From NCBI GenBank assembly GCA_944548615.1, contig OX155950.1:30535691-30599690 (forward strand): a DNA stretch of 64,000 bases, given 5' to 3'. The notes under the pieces were generated by a model. The model saw only the letters and a program-made list of their open reading frames with translations, ran no database searches and was not told the DNA's origin. Shown piece after piece: positions 59,713-64,000 of the stretch. This stretch comes from Micropterix aruncella. Lineage: Eukaryota > Arthropoda > Insecta > Lepidoptera > Micropterigidae. Every line of letters starts with the position of its first letter. Position 1 is the stretch's first letter. A program made the translations under genes and the position numbers.

Positions 59713-60310
59713 GGCGTATACTCGTACCTACACATACACGATGGCTATCAAAATTAACGTCATTAGTGCTTTTGCGTCTTGCATAATACTATGTATATAA
59801 GAAGGCGATGGGCTTTTGTTATAGCTATTTTAATTTGCGCGACAGGCGCCTATCCCAAATACATATAAAATATTTTATTCGTAGTGTCGTCAACAGCGCG
59901 TTCCGCGTGCTTGTGTCGGCACGCTTTGCCACTGACGCGGCTTCGCACAAAGGCCTCTTTCATTGCCGTTTACATTTCGCTTTTTATTTCTCCCGCATTT
60001 AAAATGTCGGAATGTTGTCAAAAGCGTGACAAAACACCGCTTTCCCGCCATGAATGACAATCGGCCCGGTGGAAAAGTCGGGGGAGCGAACGCCGCTAGG
60101 GTGGGACTAGTGGCCGGCGCGAACCGATTCATTTTTATATCACGACAAAATCGAAATACCCACCACTACGACGATCGCAGTTTTTATTATCTTATATATT
60201 TTTTTATATACAACAACTAAGAAATCTGTATAACTTTTCTTAGGGTGAAAGATTATATTAAGTGAACCTTAAGGCAGCTGTTGCAAAGCTCCCGTTAACG
60301 ACCCTCTAGA
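59713..60310. other. Unique CpG-richer island (59.83-60.13 kb)
   Basis: Contains GGCTTCGCACAAAGGCCTCTTTCATTGCC-type DNA, with TCF-like ACAAAGG and several TTTAC cores. No repeat match. Overlapping open frames on both strands have no domain. Candidate enhancer. Confidence 0.3.
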
Positions 60311-60318
60311 CTCTAGAT

Positions 60319-60977
60319 CAAAGGTTCCCATTTTTTTAATCGTAAACCACTTTCAAAAATGTTATAGTTTTGGTTGACCCCCTGCTGCTACAAATGTACC
60401 ATATTCCCAAAACTCGTCAAAAAATGTGAAAATTAGATCTAACGATGGAAGTTTGCGTCGCGGCTGAGTTCCAACCATAAATTCGGTGTGGTAAAATTAA
60501 AAAGAAAAATAGTATATTTTTTTACGGACGTAAAAGAATTAAAATTAAACATAAATAACGTACTATAACTTTAACAATGAAAATCAACAATTAAAAAAAA
60601 TACGATTTACTTGATGGGTTGACTGATGGACTTGATGGACTTGATGGACTTGATGAACTTCGCTTTGCAATCTCGAACCGCATTGTACTGGATATCGAAT
60701 ATGCAAGTGTTTACATGAAACAGTCGCTAGCCTTATTAAAATATACCTACTACTAAAAAAAATAAGATATGTTTTAAAAATAGGAAATTAAAGCTAAATA
60801 AACACTGATAGGTAAAGCCAAGCCAACATTTTTGCTTTTTACTATCGAAACCAGATAAATTTTCGTGGACTACCCACCTACAACTTGTGAATCCCCATTT
60901 TTTTCACACCAACGTAAACCCCGTCGAGTCTCCCGTGGACCCCTGGAGGTCCACCTGGACCACTTTGGGAATCACTG
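60319..60977. mobile_element. Non-autonomous hAT-type element with 8-bp target duplication
   Basis: CTCTAGAT lies at 60311-60318 and 60978-60985, exactly flanking a 659-bp element. It begins CAAAGGTTCCCA and ends TGGGAATCACTG, imperfect terminal inverted repeats of hAT style (C A . . G . . TCCCA). No transposase. The interior has a tandem GATGGACTTG array at about 60616-60650. Confidence 0.88.
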
Positions 60978-61202
60978 CTCTAGATGAAGCACAGCGGCCG
61001 CCGAAACGGTAAAGTGATATTTCGGTTTCGATCTATCGGTTAGTTATTTGTATCGATACGAGATGCCTTACCCAGTTACTGCCGATTTTTTCATTTAAGA
61101 TGCATCCCTACAATAAAAATATTTGACTTTTTTATGTTAAATCTTAAGTTTAGTGAAAAAAAATGGAACTACATTGGTCTCCCCTATGAGCCAAAATTTT
61201 TA

Positions 61203-61290
61203 ATGAGTTAAAGTCAGCACTTTACCGACAACGGGATAAAATAACAGTGGAGAAAGTACGGAATATTGTTTCGAATTTTGTTAAATGTTT
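61203..61290 (+). repeat. Short dispersed repeat, copy 2
   Basis: ATGAGTTAAAGTCAGCAC, AACAGTGGAGAAAGTACGGAAT and ATTGTTTCGAA match 5323-5405. Confidence 0.6.
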
Positions 61291-61374
61291 GTTGTGCATC
61301 CAAGCCAATCTAGGATACAGTTAAGAACTTTGTATTTGATTAAGATTTTGTTTGCTAAGAAAGAATTATTTTAA

Positions 61375-61545
61375 AGAAATGGTTGACTGTAAGATATCGC
61401 TATAGCAATACGTGAGCCATTTGTACATAAATACTTTTTTATTATTAAACCAGTGTAATATTCTTTAAGTTATGTTTTTATGGCACAATAAAGTCATTCT
61501 ATTCTCGTCTATTCTATTCTATTTTATCAAATAAATACATCTTGT
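61375..61545 (+). mobile_element. LINE 3' end with (TATTC)n tail
   Basis: TTATGGCACAATAAAGTCAT, then TCTATTC repeats and ATTTTATC form a 3' UTR and pentamer tail. No coding part is attached. Confidence 0.5.
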
Positions 61546-62378
61546 TACATTCAAAAAAATGTATCTGTGTGTACGTGTGTCTGTGAATTTGTGTGTCTGT
61601 ATGTCTCTACCCACAGTATCTCAAAAACTACACGACCAATTAGATATAAATTACGTACAAAAATTCTTCATCGTCATCTCGATATTTCAAATGGTAATGA
61701 GAGATATTCGCTATTTTGTTTCAAATAGTGGCCTTTTAAGAAATAAAAAATCCATAAATACATTAAAACCATTTTAAAAACAAATAAACGTGACTTAGCA
61801 TTCTGACGACAATGCCTACAACTCTTGCTTTCACTTCCCGATATCTTCTGCAAGTTTTGAATTAAAAAATTATAATATGGAAACTTCATAACTTCGATAT
61901 TATTAATGCTAGGAATTAAAAAAAACATGGATTCATGAGAATAATGTTTCAATTTTGTTTTCTAACGTATTTCTGTATATCTTTAGTGGTTTACGAATTC
62001 ATTATTAAAAAAAAATAATGATCGATAGATAATGAAGAATTTGAAAATGGAAACCTAAAATCGCGATTATTAAGCCTATAAAAAATAATTATTAAAGACT
62101 TCCAGTAGACATCTGGCGCAAATTCGTATTGTAAATTTTGCTAGGAAACAAGACTTATATTTACATTACATCAGCGATGTTTATTTTGGAAAAGCAAAAA
62201 AGTGGAAAATGTATCTCCCTACTAAGTTTCAGTATGTGTATTACAATGAAAACTCAATAGGACCGGTCTATTAATCGGTAGCCGGCGGACGATACTCTAC
62301 GACTGCCAGCCGCCGCCGTGTCAAAACTCGTTTCGGGCGTCGCGTCTGAAAAAAACCAGCATCTCTCTGCTCTTGTGG
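61546..62378. other. AT-rich non-coding stretch
   Basis: A GTGTGTACGTGTGTCTGTG-type simple tract at 61565-61600, and a GC-richer patch at 62270-62345. Nothing recognised. Confidence 0.4.
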
Positions 62379-63898
62379 AGCTAATGGGCCCATGATGAGG
62401 TGGCCACGATGACCCATGTGTTCAGGGTCGGTCACACTCACGGGTCAACACCCATCCGATGGCCTCCACGCATGGGGTGCGAACCTGGGTAGGACACTGA
62501 GTCAACCAGTCTCCCCTGGGAATTAAACCTCTGGCGCTCCTGGACGGTCTGCGCACCGAGCGGCGCAAGCCAATCGACTGTGCTCTCCGACTAACAGTCG
62601 GGGGAGTCTGGGAACTGTATTGTTTCCTATAGAGCGGGGGTGGTTGCCTACCTTACGGCGACTGCTCTTGAAATGACCATTGGCCATCCGATCCCGGTTC
62701 AGAGTCGGGCAAAGGACGCCTTGGTCCGCGATAGATTCGGTGCACACCGTTTCACCGCTTCGTAAGAGAGAGGACCGCGCAAGCGACCTCGAACTCGGAA
62801 CCAATCGAGAGACCGGATAAATCTGGTCACAATTGGAAGCAAGGGCGCGAGGGTCGGCCCGCCAGGTAACATTACTGGCTATCTCGCGGTAAGGCGTTGG
62901 CTTCTTGCGGGTTGTGACGTAGCTGGACGTTGGATTTGTTCTGTCCAAAGTCTTCTACGTTTACTGCAGGGCGACAGAATGAGAAAATCGTTAAAACGTC
63001 CTGTGGTGACGGGCAACCCCGTCACCCCAGGAAGGTAAAACGATATTGATCGTTCTTTCAACCTGGAACGAACGTAGAGACTAGGGAGCGGAACAGTTTA
63101 ACATCTAGCTATGCCAACTCGCCCGTAAGAGTCCAACGCCTTACCGCGTGGCACTGGGAAGTTGAAACAGCGGGCAGCCTCGTGCATTCACTACCAGACT
63201 TAGTAAGATTTCTCTGTCCTCCAGTTTGGTCAAGTGTCAGAAGTCGCTTGCGCGCAGCCCTTAACTATTGTTATTTCAGCGATAATTCTATTTGAAATAA
63301 TCGCGGGCCATGGCGTCCTTTGCCTGTCATACCACTCGGGATGGGGTGGAAAACTAGTCGTTTCAAAAGTGGCTGACAATAGTGGAAGGTTGCAAACTAC
63401 AGCGAGTAACCCGTCACCCCAGACTGGTATAACTATATGTGATCGTTCTTTCTGTCGTATGTGAGCGTAGATAATTAGAGACATAAACAGTCTACTAACT
63501 AGCTCCGCCAGCAAGCCCGTCAGAGTCCGTCGCCTTACGCGAGACACTGAGAAGAACCCAGCGGACCGCCTCGCCCCTGACTACCAGTTACGGCCGAATT
63601 TCTCCGGCCTTCCGACTGGTTACGGGTTCGAGGTCGCTTGCGCTGTCCTTTCCCTAATGTAAGCGGTGATCCATCGCCGACCAAGGCGTCCGTTGCCCAT
63701 CGTCTGTCACTCAGGATCGGGTGGGTAATTGGTCGTTTTAAGAGCGGCTGTCGTTAGGTAACCAGCCACCCACGCTCTATAAAAAGCAAAGTCGTTTCCA
63801 GACTCCCCCAGATTCCTGACGCCGCACATACGCAAACCGCCCAGGAGCGCTCGAAAACATCGGTCATAGTGGCCGACATGCACAGGGCTCATTAGCTG
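62379..63898. mobile_element. Large foldback element of the GGGCCC family, 1.5 kb
   Basis: Left end AGCTAATGGGCCCATGATGA, right end AGGGCTCATTAGCT. The left arm carries GGCCACGATGACCCAT, GGCGCTCCTGGACGGTCTGCGCA, GGGGGAGTCTGG, TATAGAGCGGGGGTGG, GGCAAAGGACGCCTTGGTC, AGAGAGGACCGCGCAAGCGA and CGGTAAGGCGTTGG. The right arm (63500-63890) contains the reverse complements in reverse order. Arms are roughly 650-700 bp at about 70-75% identity by eye. A CCCGTCACCCCAG block occurs on both sides of the centre. No transposase domain is recognised. Confidence 0.82.
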
Positions 63899-64000
63899 AC
63901 AACTGGTAACATCCACCCCCGCTGTTTAGGAAACAGTATGTCGCTTCCAGACTCATCTAGTTATTCGCCGAAGAACAGTAGATTTGCTGACGCTGCACGG
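63899..64000 (+). mobile_element. Further GGGCCC-family sequence running off the window
   Basis: TTCCAGACTCATCTAG, then GCTGACGCTGCACGG resemble 63799-63830 (TTCCAGACTCCCCCAG, CTGACGCCGCAC), so another, nested copy continues past the end. Confidence 0.5.

Noticed and set aside
62523..62948. 141-codon minus-strand open frame
   Set aside because: Lies wholly in a foldback arm, has no known domain, and the opposite arm does not keep the frame.

Overview
This window looks like intergenic or intronic DNA from an insect, most likely a moth or butterfly (Lepidoptera). The assignment is an inference. It rests on AT-rich sequence with very long (TA)n tracts and on a mixed population of decayed mobile elements of types common in Lepidoptera: a Helitron, an RTE-type LINE, Jockey/CR1-like LINEs, a cecropia-type mariner relic, tRNA-derived SINEs and many foldback elements. 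I found no intact host gene. Every recognisable coding stretch belongs to a transposon or retrotransposon, and each one is truncated or broken.

Layout. 0-9 kb: a LINE 3' end beside a 0.49-kb inverted-repeat element, MITE-A copies, a LINE C-terminal endonuclease-like domain (5.9-6.7 kb), a GGGCCC foldback element (7.3 kb) and a Jockey-like reverse transcriptase fragment (7.9-8.5 kb). 9-24 kb: mostly AT-rich unique DNA with a mariner relic (13.6 kb), a degenerate ~22-bp repeat array (17.1-17.8 kb), a second MITE-A, a 1.9-kb structure with ~450-bp inverted arms (19.1-21.0 kb) and a three-armed hairpin element with 16-bp flanking direct repeats (23.6-23.9 kb). 24.7-27.8 kb: a 3.1-kb Helitron on the minus strand with Rep C-terminus and Pif1 helicase, carrying several stops and frameshifts. 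28-37 kb: minisatellite-bearing repeat (31 kb), LINE tails, hairpin elements and a SINE. 37.3-39.3 kb: two (TA)n tracts interleaved with copies of a ~600-bp unit. 39.4-40.3 kb: LINE C-terminus with an intact 3' tail. 42-53 kb: minisatellites, LINE 3' ends, a foldback copy (47.1 kb), a broken RTE ORF (47.9-48.8 kb), a third (TA)n tract, a 5S-rRNA-like element, a SINE and a Tc1 relic. 54-64 kb: a small MITE, a second 5S-like sequence, MITE-A and MITE-B copies, a non-autonomous hAT with a perfect 8-bp target duplication (60.3-61.0 kb) and a 1.5-kb foldback element (62.4-63.9 kb). The window begins and ends inside the same foldback family.

Several GC-richer, apparently unique islands (6.8, 14.4, 16.7, 19.7, 22.9, 28.5, 30.4, 33.9, 36.5, 41.1, 45.9, 49.0, 54.1 and 59.8 kb) show no repeat or coding signal and are the best candidates for host regulatory DNA. 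There is no gene network to describe; the window's biology is layered transposon insertion and decay. The least explained structures are the GGGCCC foldback family, the hairpin family with a long target duplication, the two 5S-derived sequences and the inverted arms around a unique core at 19-21 kb.
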